A stretch of 6,399 bases of DNA, from the NCBI GenBank assembly GCA_900543345.1, contig UQRJ01000178.1:1-6399 (forward strand). The letters run 5' to 3'. The notes beneath the pieces were generated by a model that did not search any database, was not told the DNA's origin, and saw only the letters and a program-made list of their open reading frames with translations. Origin of the DNA: an uncultured Sporolactobacillus sp. GTDB taxonomy: Bacteria; Bacillota; Bacilli; Bacillales; Sporolactobacillaceae. Position numbers and translations under genes: made by a program. Shown here piece by piece: positions 1 to 5,456 of the stretch. The stretch's first letter is position 1, and every line of letters starts with the position of its first letter.

Positions 1-28
1 GGCAGCGTCAGATGTGTATAAGAGACAG
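1..28 (+). other. Nextera/Tn5 adapter remnant (left end, artificial)
   Basis: The first 28 bases are GGCAGCGTC followed by the 19-base Tn5 mosaic end AGATGTGTATAAGAGACAG. Together they equal the Illumina Nextera read-1 adapter lacking its first five bases. This is library-preparation sequence left in an assembly, not genome. It supplies a false ATG at 12-14, so the gene cut at this edge appears to start with the peptide MCIRDS. Genuine sequence begins at about base 29. An inverted copy of the same adapter closes the right end. Confidence 0.97.
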
Positions 29-29
29 C

Positions 30-437
30 CGCAGCTGGTTGCAAATTCTTGCCGCGGCGGCATCCAGCAGCTGTTTTCTGATCATGTTCCTCGGCAGGTG
101 GCAGGATGCGTTTCCGGCATTTATCGCGGGCGGAGCCGGCCAGGCTGCCGTGATGTATTTCCACCGGCTGACGCGAATAAAATTTTTTTCAGAATGCCTC
201 GCCTCCGTTCTCGTCGGGACCATCGCCGTTTACAGTGTCCGGCTTGGGGTTGGTACGGAACTGGATAAGATCATTATCGGTGCCGTAATGCCGCTCGTTC
301 CCGGCGTGCCGGTCACCAATGCAGTGCGCGACATTATGGCCGGCGATCTAATGTCCGGCCTGGCCAAAACAGCGGAGGCCGGGCTGACCGCTTTTGCGAT
401 TGGGACCGGCATAGCGATGGCAATGGTATTTTACTGA
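30..437 (+). CDS. ThrE/YjjP-family exporter subunit (DUF1212), 3' part only
   Basis: This is the C-terminal 135 residues of an integral membrane protein of the ThrE N-terminal domain family (YjjP, DUF1212). ThrE exports threonine and serine in Corynebacterium, and YjjP with YjjB has been linked to succinate export in E. coli. The substrate here is unknown. About four hydrophobic segments are visible, and the hallmark PLVPG (bases 291-305) sits in the context MPLVPGVPVTNAVRD, followed by a small-residue helix ending in VFY. E. coli YjjP is about 256 residues, so roughly the first half is missing, removed by the assembly end at base 28. The ATG at 12 belongs to the adapter and is not a start. 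The gene ends 16 bases before the YjjB-like gene, so the two are almost certainly co-transcribed. The family call is firm; the transported compound is inference. Confidence 0.88.
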   Translation, partial: RSWLQILAAAASSSCFLIMFLGRWQDAFPAFIAGGAGQAAVMYFHRLTRIKFFSECLASVLVGTIAVYSVRLGVGTELDKIIIGAVMPLVPGVPVTNAVRDIMAGDLMSGLAKTAEAGLTAFAIGTGIAMAMVFY

Positions 438-453
438 AAGCGGGCCGATAGGG

Positions 454-930
454 ATGAGTGAAGTTCTAATCGTTTTTTTCGTACAAATGATTACCAGTTT
501 CATTGCCACTTGTGCATTCGGCATCATCTATAATATTCCGCCAAAGCCGCTTGTCCACGGCGGGTTAATCGGTGCCGGCGCCTGGCTGATCTATTTCTTC
601 CTGTTCCGGATGACCGCCAACGACTTTGCTGCGATATTCGTTGCCTCGTTTGTCATCGCGCTGACCAGTCAGATCGTTGCGCGGATTGGAAGAAATCCGG
701 TGATCGTCTATAGTGTGGCCGGCATTATCCCGCTCGTTCCCGGGGGTTTGACATTTACGGTAATGAGTAAAGCCGTCGAAGATCAGTATACGCTGGCTCT
801 GCATCTGGCGGAAAAAGCGCTGGTGCTCTCGGGAGCCATTGCGATGGGGCTGATTTTCGCCGAGGTGCTGTTTCGCTCGCTGGTGCGGCCGCTACTGCGT
901 GGCAGTGGAGTGCGGCTGAAGAGTAAATGA
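454..930 (+). CDS. ThrE/YjjB-family exporter subunit (DUF3815)
   Basis: This 158-residue membrane protein is the second half of a split ThrE-type exporter. Its length matches E. coli YjjB (about 157). Hydrophobic segments lie near residues 4-26, 35-51, 56-76, 82-101 and 122-140, and the tail is basic (RPLLRG, then RLKSK), probably cytoplasmic. Residues 93-98 are PLVPGG, the family signature, matching the PLVPG of the upstream subunit. The ATG at 454 is the first sensible start. The ribosome site is weak (GAAAG at 436-440, GGG touching the ATG), which suggests translational coupling to the YjjP-like gene 16 bases upstream. In single-chain ThrE the two domains are fused; here they are separate, presumably forming a hetero-complex in the cytoplasmic membrane. 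Substrate (Thr/Ser or dicarboxylates) is not decidable from sequence. No clear terminator follows; the 3' flank has only a 5-bp hairpin at 990-1002. Confidence 0.9.
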   Translation: MSEVLIVFFVQMITSFIATCAFGIIYNIPPKPLVHGGLIGAGAWLIYFFLFRMTANDFAAIFVASFVIALTSQIVARIGRNPVIVYSVAGIIPLVPGGLTFTVMSKAVEDQYTLALHLAEKALVLSGAIAMGLIFAEVLFRSLVRPLLRGSGVRLKSK

Positions 931-1031
931 TTTGGATTGCGACCAGGCAGAAAAAAACAAGTTAAAAGATGAAATTGAGAAAGAATCGTGACCGCTTCGG
1001 TCGTTTCCCGGTATCTAATTGCGACCCGATC

Positions 1032-1040
1032 TGTTATGAT
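1032..1040 (+). promoter_or_regulatory. extended -10 promoter for the SGNH hydrolase
   Basis: TGTTATGAT carries the TGn extension and a -10 hexamer TATGAT (1035-1040, five of six to TATAAT). No good -35 lies 16-18 bases upstream, as expected for an extended -10 promoter. Transcription would begin near 1047, about 58 bases before the preferred GTG start. This is the only promoter candidate I see in the gap between the exporter pair and the hydrolase. Confidence 0.45.
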
Positions 1041-1104
1041 GGAATTAATCGGGTGACGGGCAAAACGCTTGAACACAGCGGAAAGTCTTGAAGGGATGAT
1101 CGAA

Positions 1105-1800
1105 GTGAAGATCGTTTGTTTTGGCGACAGTGTCACACGCGGCATCACGTTTACAAAAAACAGATTCAGGATTCTGAAACAGAACTATCCGGCCGTACTT
1201 CAGAAGCTGCTTGGTAATCGAGATCAGGTAATTAATAAAGGGGTATTCAACGATAACTCCGATTTATTGGTAAAACGGCTTGATAAGGATGTCCTGCAAC
1301 TGCATCCGGACCTGGTGCTGATTCATATCGGCGGCAATGACTGTAATTTCCACTGGGATCAGGTGGCTAAGCTGCCGGAGGAGGAACATGTGCCGATTGT
1401 ACCGTTGGACCGTTATCTGGAAAATATCAAAGAAATGACTGAACGCATCACTGCAGCCGGTGCGGTACCAGTGGTGCTCAGTCTGTTGCCGCTTGATCCG
1501 GTCCGCTATTATCGATCGCTGACGAAGCGGTACGGTCTGGCCCTCGGCCATTGGATTGCGTGGTGCGGCGGCATTGAACACTGGCACGGGATGTACAACC
1601 GGGCAGTGAAAGGTCTCGCCGAGCGGATCGGCGTGAAATTACTGGATGTACGATCGGCGTTTAAACAAAAAGGCGATTTTTCCGAATTAATTAATGACGA
1701 CGGTCTTCATCCGACGGAAAAGGGCTACCGGGCCTTGGCGGAGATCATCGCGGCGAAAATGCCCGATCTGCGGCGTATGGTTCAACAAGTTCATGCTTGA
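1105..1800 (+). CDS. SGNH/GDSL-family hydrolase (lipase/esterase-like)
   Basis: This is a predicted serine hydrolase acting on ester bonds; the substrate is unknown. From the GTG at 1105 it has 231 residues. Block I is FGDSVTRG with nucleophile Ser9. Block III is HIGGND at residues 74-79, with Asn78 as the oxyanion residue. Block V is DGLHPTEKGY, with catalytic Asp199 and His202. Block II reads NKGVFNDNS, with Asn49 where the oxyanion glycine usually sits. There is no signal peptide or membrane helix, so it is probably cytoplasmic. An open frame extends up to a TTG at 1069 (243 residues), but GTG 1105 gives the canonical family beginning (V/M)KIVCFGDS and has AAGGG at 1091-1095 nine bases upstream. 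ATG 1096 touches that ribosome site and is less likely. The gene is monocistronic, between an extended -10 promoter and the terminator at 1923, and convergent with topB. Confidence 0.88.
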   Translation: MKIVCFGDSVTRGITFTKNRFRILKQNYPAVLQKLLGNRDQVINKGVFNDNSDLLVKRLDKDVLQLHPDLVLIHIGGNDCNFHWDQVAKLPEEEHVPIVPLDRYLENIKEMTERITAAGAVPVVLSLLPLDPVRYYRSLTKRYGLALGHWIAWCGGIEHWHGMYNRAVKGLAERIGVKLLDVRSAFKQKGDFSELINDDGLHPTEKGYRALAEIIAAKMPDLRRMVQQVHA

Positions 1801-1922
1801 GTCATCAATCGGCGATTGCGTCGATAATAGCGGAACATTACGGCGCAGAGAGCTGATTTTATTGATACAAAAAGCATTCCACAACATTTCCGAGGCTACT
1901 GAAAAACCGATGAGAGTAAGAA

Positions 1923-1971
1923 AAAGGGGCAAGGCATCTCCGGCATAGAGATGTTTTGCCCCTTTATTTTC
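1923..1971 (+). terminator. strong, probably bidirectional intrinsic terminator
   Basis: The arms 1923-1940 and 1948-1965 form an 18-bp stem (16 Watson-Crick pairs plus two adjacent G-T wobbles) with a 7-base loop. ATTTTC follows on the plus strand. On the minus strand the stem is followed by a TTTTTCTT-type tail. It lies between the convergent hydrolase and topB genes and can end both: 122 bases after the hydrolase stop and about 88 bases beyond the topB stop. No other terminator is visible between them. Confidence 0.88.
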
Positions 1972-2052
1972 TGACTATTGATAAAAAACCGCCGTTAACT
2001 TTAGAATGCGCGACTTTTTCAGTGGTCCCTGTAATTTACGGAATGGCTTTTT

Positions 2053-4164
2053 TCAATCATTATTCTGCTTGTTCAAAGCCGATTTCAGCGCATCGGCCAG
2101 ACTGTTGCCGAACGCTTCACCGTGACGATTCAATTTGCCGATGATCCGCTGCGTTTCGCGCTTATCGGCCCGTTTCTCTGCCTTCTGCGCTTTTTCGACG
2201 ATACCGCATGTTCGGCATTGAAAGTAAATGCCGGCTTTTCCTTTGTGGATTTCCATTCGTTTGTGACAATGCGGGCAGCGGCGATTGGATAATTTTGCAT
2301 CGCGTCGTTTGCGATGGCCGCAGTCGCGATTGATACAAACCAACCAACGCGCGCCGTCCCGGTCGCGTACTTCCTTCATCGGCGACCCGCAGTCGGGACA
2401 TCTCGTTCCGGTCAAATTTTGAATTTTATAAGTCTCTTTGCTCTCGCGCACTTCTTTAACCAGCCGATGGGTTTGCGTGCGGATCTGCGTCATGAACCGG
2501 GACGGATTGCCTTTGCCTTGCGCGATGTCCTCCAGTTCCCGTTCCCATTTAGCCGTCAATTCCGGCGACTTTAACTCATCATTGACCAGTGCGATCAGCT
2601 GCCGTCCTTTTGCAGTCGGCGATAGCCGCCCGCCGCTGCGTTCGATTGCCTCGGAGTGGATCAGTTTTTCGATGATGTCGGCGCGGGTGGCCGGCGTACC
2701 GAGTCCGTATTTCTCCATCTGCGTCAGTAAGTCGGCCTCGGAATAGCGGGCAGGCGGTTCGGTCATCTTTTCCACAACTTGCACGTCGTCGATCGGCAAC
2801 GTCTGCCCCTTTTTCAGTGGTGGCTGCGGCGTTGCCTGACTCTCGCCGGCTTCCTCAAGTGCTTTAAACCCCGGCTCGACGTCGAACCGGTCGCGGATGA
2901 CGAGCATCATCCCGCCGGCTTGCAGATCGGCTTGCCGCGTTTCATAGACGTGCTCCGGATAAAACAAAGCCAGAAAGCGGCGGACAATCAGTGTGTAGAT
3001 ACGATGTTCATCTTCCGATAGCGCGATTGGACGGACAGGCTGCTCGGTCGGCAGCAGAGCGTGATGGTCGCCGACCTTGGCGTCGTTATAGACGAAACTC
3101 GCGGCTACTTTTCCGCCGCGCTTGCTGCGGATCCACCGTGACTCGCGGCCGAACAGCGGGGCGACGGCGGCCAGCCGATCGGGCATCGTCGCGGCAAGGT
3201 CACGCGTCAGATAGCGTGAGTCGGTGCGTGGGTAGGTGACGATCTTGTAATGTTCGTACAAACGTTGAAGGACGTTCAGTGTCTGGTGCGCCGAGAACCC
3301 GAAACGCCGGTTGGCTTCGCGCTGCAGTTCGGTCAGATCGTAAGGCAGCGGCTGGCGCTCGATTTTCCGTTTTGTATCGATATTGACGACGATTGCCGAA
3401 CGATGACGCAGTTTTTTCGCCGCTTCCTCTGCTTTACGAGCATCGTGGAAGCGTTGATTTTGTCCGTGCCGCAATCCGGTTGTGTAGCCGCCGGCCTTAA
3501 TCTTTAGCATCCAATACGGCTCGGGACGAAAAGCGCGGATGATCCGTTCTCGTTCAACGATCATTGCCAGTGTCGGCGTCTGCACGCGGCCGGCCGACAG
3601 CGAATCATTATATTTTGTCGTCAGAGCGCGAGAGACATTCAGCCCGATCAGCCAGTCGGCTTCGCTGCGGCAAACGGCCGACTCGTAAAGTTTGTCATAT
3701 GCTGCTGCGGGTTTGAGGCGATTAAACCCGTCTTTGACAGCCCGGTCGGTTTGCGAGGAAATCCATAGCCGGCGAATCGGCTTATGCCATTCGGCTTTTT
3801 CAATGATCCAGCGGGCGACGAGTTCACCTTCGCGGCCGGCGTCGGTGGCGATGATCAACTCGTCGATGTCTTTGCGACGGAACAATCGACTGATTGCTTT
3901 GAACTGGGCGACAGTCTGGCGGATTGGTTTCGTCTCCATATGATCCGGGATAATCGGCAGATCGTCCATCTTCCATACCTGGTATTTATGATCGTAATCC
4001 TCGGGCATTTTCAACTCGACGAGGTGGCCGAGTGCCCAGGTAACTACGTAACGACCGCCTTCGATAGATGATTTTTTGACTTCCCGGCAGCCGAGTATGC
4101 GGGCGATATCGCGGGCGACGCTTGGTTTTTCTGCGAGGACAAGTGATTTTGCCATGCCATGCAT
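2053..4164 (-). CDS. topB: DNA topoisomerase III (type IA)
   Basis: This type IA topoisomerase nicks one strand through a 5'-phosphotyrosine and decatenates or relaxes DNA; TopB works in late replication and recombination intermediates. At 703 residues it is close to B. subtilis TopB (about 727). The Toprim domain starts at once: SLVLAEKPSVARDIAR with Glu12, then IIATDAGREGE (104-114) with Asp108 and the acidic residues that bind magnesium. SAGRVQTPTLA is at 190-200. The active site is TYPRTDSRYL, with catalytic Tyr311. YGLGTPATRADII (486-498) is the conserved C-terminal core motif. Two four-cysteine zinc ribbons follow: Cys589/592/610/615 and Cys630/633/650/653. The tail is basic and charged. 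Start choice: ATG 4164 has AAAGGA (4174-4169) four bases upstream, whereas ATG 4155 (MAKSLVLAEKPS) fits homologues better but lies 13 bases away; the difference is three residues. It is divergent from hsp20 with its own promoter. All catalytic residues are present. Confidence 0.97.
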   Translation of the reverse strand: MHGMAKSLVLAEKPSVARDIARILGCREVKKSSIEGGRYVVTWALGHLVELKMPEDYDHKYQVWKMDDLPIIPDHMETKPIRQTVAQFKAISRLFRRKDIDELIIATDAGREGELVARWIIEKAEWHKPIRRLWISSQTDRAVKDGFNRLKPAAAYDKLYESAVCRSEADWLIGLNVSRALTTKYNDSLSAGRVQTPTLAMIVERERIIRAFRPEPYWMLKIKAGGYTTGLRHGQNQRFHDARKAEEAAKKLRHRSAIVVNIDTKRKIERQPLPYDLTELQREANRRFGFSAHQTLNVLQRLYEHYKIVTYPRTDSRYLTRDLAATMPDRLAAVAPLFGRESRWIRSKRGGKVAASFVYNDAKVGDHHALLPTEQPVRPIALSEDEHRIYTLIVRRFLALFYPEHVYETRQADLQAGGMMLVIRDRFDVEPGFKALEEAGESQATPQPPLKKGQTLPIDDVQVVEKMTEPPARYSEADLLTQMEKYGLGTPATRADIIEKLIHSEAIERSGGRLSPTAKGRQLIALVNDELKSPELTAKWERELEDIAQGKGNPSRFMTQIRTQTHRLVKEVRESKETYKIQNLTGTRCPDCGSPMKEVRDRDGARWLVCINRDCGHRKRRDAKLSNRRCPHCHKRMEIHKGKAGIYFQCRTCGIVEKAQKAEKRADKRETQRIIGKLNRHGEAFGNSLADALKSALNKQNND

Positions 4165-4206
4165 CCATTCCTTTCTGTGCTTACGCGGTTGGGCGGCACT
4201 ACCGTT

Positions 4207-4235
4207 ATTATAACGAAACGAGACGCTCGTGTCCC
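4207..4235 (-). promoter_or_regulatory. sigma-A promoter for topB
   Basis: On the minus strand, GGGACA (4235-4230, four of six to TTGACA) and a perfect TATAAT (4212-4207) are separated by exactly 17 bases. Transcription would begin near 4200, giving a leader of about 36 bases before the topB start. The -35 lies 17 bases from the nearest half of the mirrored CtsR-like region (4253-4298), so the operator is upstream of this promoter rather than across it. Confidence 0.75.
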
Positions 4236-4255
4236 GACGGGTGAGCGGGATAAAA

Positions 4256-4272
4256 GGTCAGAAAAGATCAAA
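4256..4272 (+). promoter_or_regulatory. second, degenerate CtsR box
   Basis: On the plus strand, GGTCAGA-AAA-GATCAAA matches the tandem heptamer consensus for CtsR, (A/G)GTCAAA-NAN-(A/G)GTCAAA, at 12 of 14 defined positions. It points opposite to the perfect box at 4279-4295 and is separated from it by 6 bases. Extended by three bases, the two form a 20-base inverted repeat with 18 matching positions. It may be a weaker CtsR site that strengthens repression or touches topB, or a relic. Confidence 0.55.
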
Positions 4273-4278
4273 ATAGTA

Positions 4279-4295
4279 TTTGACCTTTTTTGACC
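4279..4295 (-). promoter_or_regulatory. CtsR operator (perfect consensus)
   Basis: TTTGACC-TTT-TTTGACC on the plus strand reads GGTCAAA-AAA-GGTCAAA on the minus strand, an exact match to the tandem heptamer recognised by CtsR, the class III heat-shock repressor of low-GC Gram-positives. It covers the -35 and much of the spacer of the hsp20 promoter, so bound CtsR would exclude RNA polymerase. CtsR loses DNA binding on heat and is removed by Clp proteases, releasing the gene. No CIRCE (HrcA) element is present. Confidence 0.9.
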
Positions 4296-4308
4296 TTTAG
4301 ACTATAAT
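4280..4308 (+). promoter_or_regulatory. sigma-A promoter for hsp20
   Basis: TTGACC (4280-4285, five of six) and a perfect TATAAT (4303-4308) are 17 bases apart, a near-ideal vegetative promoter. The -35 is the core of the CtsR box, as in other CtsR-repressed heat-shock genes. Transcription would start near 4315, leaving a leader of about 86 bases before the hsp20 ATG. Confidence 0.9.
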
Positions 4309-4400
4309 AAAAATGCAAGCGAGGGGGAAACCTGTTAAAGACAGATGGGATCCCTTGAACCAATCCTTGTATGATAATTAAAATCGAGGAGGAATGCTTT

Positions 4401-4832
4401 ATGGCAAGTTTATTCCCTACTAAAAAAGATCGTGATGGATTTTTCGATTTTCTCCCATCCTGGTTTGATGAATGGGGACATAATCTTTTCAACAATGGCG
4501 TGCAGCCGTTTGCCGCTGATGTTGCAGAAGAAAAAGATAAATACAAAGTGAAAGTGGATCTTCCGGGATTCGATAAAAACAATATCCACCTGGATTTCGA
4601 TCAGGGTATTTTAACAGTCAGCGCTAAGCGGGAACAGGGCACCGACGAGCGAGCGGAGAACGGCAGCTTCATCCGCCGGGAGCGCGTTTCCGGATCGTAT
4701 GCCCGCCGCTTTGCGCTTGACAATGTCGATGAGAATAAGATCACTGCGTCGTTTAAAGACGGTGTACTCGATATTACGTTGCCGAAGCGGGAAATTGAAA
4801 ACAAATCCGGTCGGACGATCACGATTAACTAA
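4401..4832 (+). CDS. small heat-shock protein, Hsp20/alpha-crystallin family
   Basis: This is an ATP-independent holdase chaperone that binds unfolding proteins in the cytoplasm and forms large oligomers. It has 143 residues, typical for the family. The N-terminal arm (1-36) is rich in aromatics (FFDFLPSWFDEW), as expected for the client-binding arm. The alpha-crystallin domain runs from about 37 to 130: ADVAEEKDKYKVKVDLPGF, then a charged loop, FIRRERVSGSYARRFAL, and the signature GVLDITLPK (121-129). The C-terminal I-X-I motif is Ile140-Thr-Ile142, which docks onto neighbouring subunits. Start: ATG 4401 has a perfect AGGAGG (4387-4392) eight bases upstream; an in-frame ATG at 4371 has no ribosome site. 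The CtsR box at the promoter implies heat and protein-stress induction. It is monocistronic, with its own terminator 14 bases after the stop, and divergent from topB. The family is certain; orthology to a named gene (hsp18, hspA and so on) is not. Confidence 0.97.
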   Translation: MASLFPTKKDRDGFFDFLPSWFDEWGHNLFNNGVQPFAADVAEEKDKYKVKVDLPGFDKNNIHLDFDQGILTVSAKREQGTDERAENGSFIRRERVSGSYARRFALDNVDENKITASFKDGVLDITLPKREIENKSGRTITIN

Positions 4833-4845
4833 GGGATGGGAAAAA

Positions 4846-4884
4846 GGCGGAAGCCGCTTAGTCATTAGGCTTCCGTTCTTTTTT
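4846..4884 (+). terminator. intrinsic terminator of hsp20
   Basis: CGGAAGCC (4848-4855) and GGCTTCCG (4868-4875) form an 8-bp perfect stem, extendable by two G-T pairs to 4846, with a 12-base loop. TTCTTTTTT (4876-4884) follows directly. It begins 14 bases after the hsp20 stop and closes a single-gene transcript. Confidence 0.92.
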
Positions 4885-5189
4885 ATGCCTAACGGCCGTT
4901 ATGGATCGCCGCATTTTTAATTTCATGGACACATGTACAAATCTCATCATCCGTGTGCACGGGCCGGCTTACAGAATGAGGCGGGACGTCCGCGTACGAA
5001 TGAATTTCAACATTGTGTAAGTAAAATGTAGGCGGTCATTGATAAATATGGAAGGATCTTGTTAAGAGCGAGGGCTAAAAAGGAGCCGCCTGGTCGGCAA
5101 TAGAATCGGAAGGAAATGCGCCGAAGGAAGGTCGCTCCACGTTCTCAGTACGGTCAAAATAAAGATTCCTTGAAGGCCGTCTCAGGCGG
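4885..5189. other. intergenic region with no supportable gene
   Basis: This stretch of about 300 bases holds no ORF with a convincing ribosome site in either strand and no tRNA, riboswitch or T-box signature that I recognise. Small items seen are a 10-bp palindrome AACGGCCGTT (4890-4899), the palindrome GGACGTCC (4983-4990), and distant complementary GGCGG (5031-5035) and CCGCC (5086-5090). A 29-codon frame from ATG 5116 has its purine-rich block only two bases from the start and looks fortuitous. The segment may contain upstream control elements for the attenuated transporter promoter, but nothing specific can be named. Confidence 0.5.
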
Positions 5190-5218
5190 TTTACAAGAAT
5201 TTTAAAAACAGATATAAT
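5190..5218 (+). promoter_or_regulatory. sigma-A promoter of the leader peptide/ABC transporter operon
   Basis: TTTACA (5190-5195, five of six) and a perfect TATAAT (5213-5218) are separated by 17 bases. Transcription would start near 5225, about 27 bases before the leader ATG and 230 bases before the transporter start. The long transcribed leader holds an ORF and a terminator, so promoter strength is probably offset by attenuation. Confidence 0.88.
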
Positions 5219-5239
5219 AAAGGAACTGGTTTTGGAAGT

Positions 5240-5316
5240 GAGGTGAGTGTCATGAGATGGAGAGACGGTAAGCCGCAAACAAACCTGCACGATCGTCATC
5301 ACATGACACTTGTCTC
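5240..5316 (+). promoter_or_regulatory. leader hairpin covering ribosome site and start codon
   Basis: Bases 5240-5254 (GAGGTGAGTGTCATG) can pair with 5302-5316 (CATGACACTTGTCTC) in a continuous 15-bp helix: 12 Watson-Crick pairs, of which nine at the start-codon end are uninterrupted, plus three consecutive G-T pairs. It would bury the leader ORF's ribosome site and ATG in its own codons 17-22. A smaller alternative, GTCAT-CAC-ATGAC (5294-5306), lies in the loop side. Folding energy was not computed. Confidence 0.6.
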
Positions 5317-5341
5317 CTTTTTCGGCGTGAATGAGTCATAA
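5252..5341 (+). CDS. 29-residue leader peptide (BmrB-like attenuator ORF)
   Basis: This short ORF begins ATG AGA TGG AGA (MRWRDGKPQTNL) and ends in VSFFGVNES before TAA. It has a good ribosome site (AGGTGA at 5241-5246, five bases from ATG) and lies 27 bases downstream of the predicted start of a strong promoter. An intrinsic terminator begins 34 bases after its stop, and the ABC transporter gene follows. This is the arrangement of B. subtilis bmrB (yheJ), whose translation controls read-through into bmrCD and which is induced by ribosome-targeting antibiotics. The peptide is basic at the start, has a DRHH cluster, and lacks a signal or a membrane helix. Its function is probably in the act of translation: ribosome position decides which RNA hairpin forms. 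I cannot claim sequence homology to BmrB from memory; the call rests on arrangement, start signals and RNA pairing. Confidence 0.72.
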   Translation: MRWRDGKPQTNLHDRHHMTLVSFFGVNES

Positions 5342-5381
5342 ACGTACGTACATGAATTGACGCACGTTCGTTCTGAAAAAG
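5317..5381 (+). promoter_or_regulatory. candidate antiterminator helix
   Basis: CTTTTTCGG (5317-5325, leader codons 22-25) can pair with CTGAAAAAG (5373-5381) in nine consecutive pairs including one G-T. This would take the A-run and first G of the terminator's left arm. The helix encloses a hairpin at 5341-5372 (eight Watson-Crick pairs and one T-T mismatch) that starts at the last base of the leader stop codon. A ribosome at the stop would cover 5317-5325 and favour the terminator. This is inference from base pairing only. Confidence 0.45.
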
Positions 5382-5419
5382 CCGCGGGAGCGCAAGCGGA
5401 ATGCTCCCACGGCTTTTTT
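5376..5419 (+). terminator. intrinsic terminator acting as attenuator
   Basis: Arms 5376-5391 and 5403-5418 pair over 16 positions with one C-A mismatch (GCCG-C-GGGAGC against GCTCCC-A-CGGC, with A5 against T5 below) around an 11-base loop, and the T-run continues to 5419. It stands between the leader ORF stop and the transporter's ribosome site, with a promoter upstream and no other promoter visible between it and the transporter. Transcription of the ABC gene must therefore read through it. Confidence 0.9.
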
Positions 5420-5456
5420 GTGTCTGGGAAAGTTTCCGGCGGAGGAGGTTGATGGT

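Noticed and set aside
990..1002. Hairpin GACCG-CTT-CGGTC as a terminator of the exporter genes
   Set aside because: The stem is only 5 bp with a 3-base loop and is followed by GTTTCCC rather than a T-run; too weak to call.
1069..1104. TTG 1069 as the start of the SGNH hydrolase
   Set aside because: It adds 12 residues before the canonical KIVCFGDS start and has a poorer ribosome-site distance than GTG 1105.
1808..1825. 7-bp hairpin just after the hydrolase stop
   Set aside because: It has no T-run; the strong terminator at 1923 explains the 3' end.
1793..1948. 51-codon ORF overlapping the end of the hydrolase by 8 bases
   Set aside because: It has no ribosome site, resembles no family I know, and its stop lies inside the terminator hairpin.
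4371..4400. ATG 4371 as an N-terminal extension of Hsp20
   Set aside because: It has no ribosome site, whereas AGGAGG is ideally placed for ATG 4401 and the protein then has normal length.
5116..5205. 29-codon ORF from ATG 5116 in the intergenic region
   Set aside because: Its purine-rich block is only two bases from the ATG, it runs into the -35 of the downstream promoter, and the peptide looks random.
5075..5302. 75-codon minus-strand ORF across the attenuator region
   Set aside because: It has no ribosome site or recognisable family, and overlaps a well-supported promoter and leader ORF on the other strand.
5418..5456. TTG 5418 as the transporter start
   Set aside because: It lies in the T-run of the attenuator terminator; GTG 5457 has a perfect ribosome site and fits the family N-terminus.
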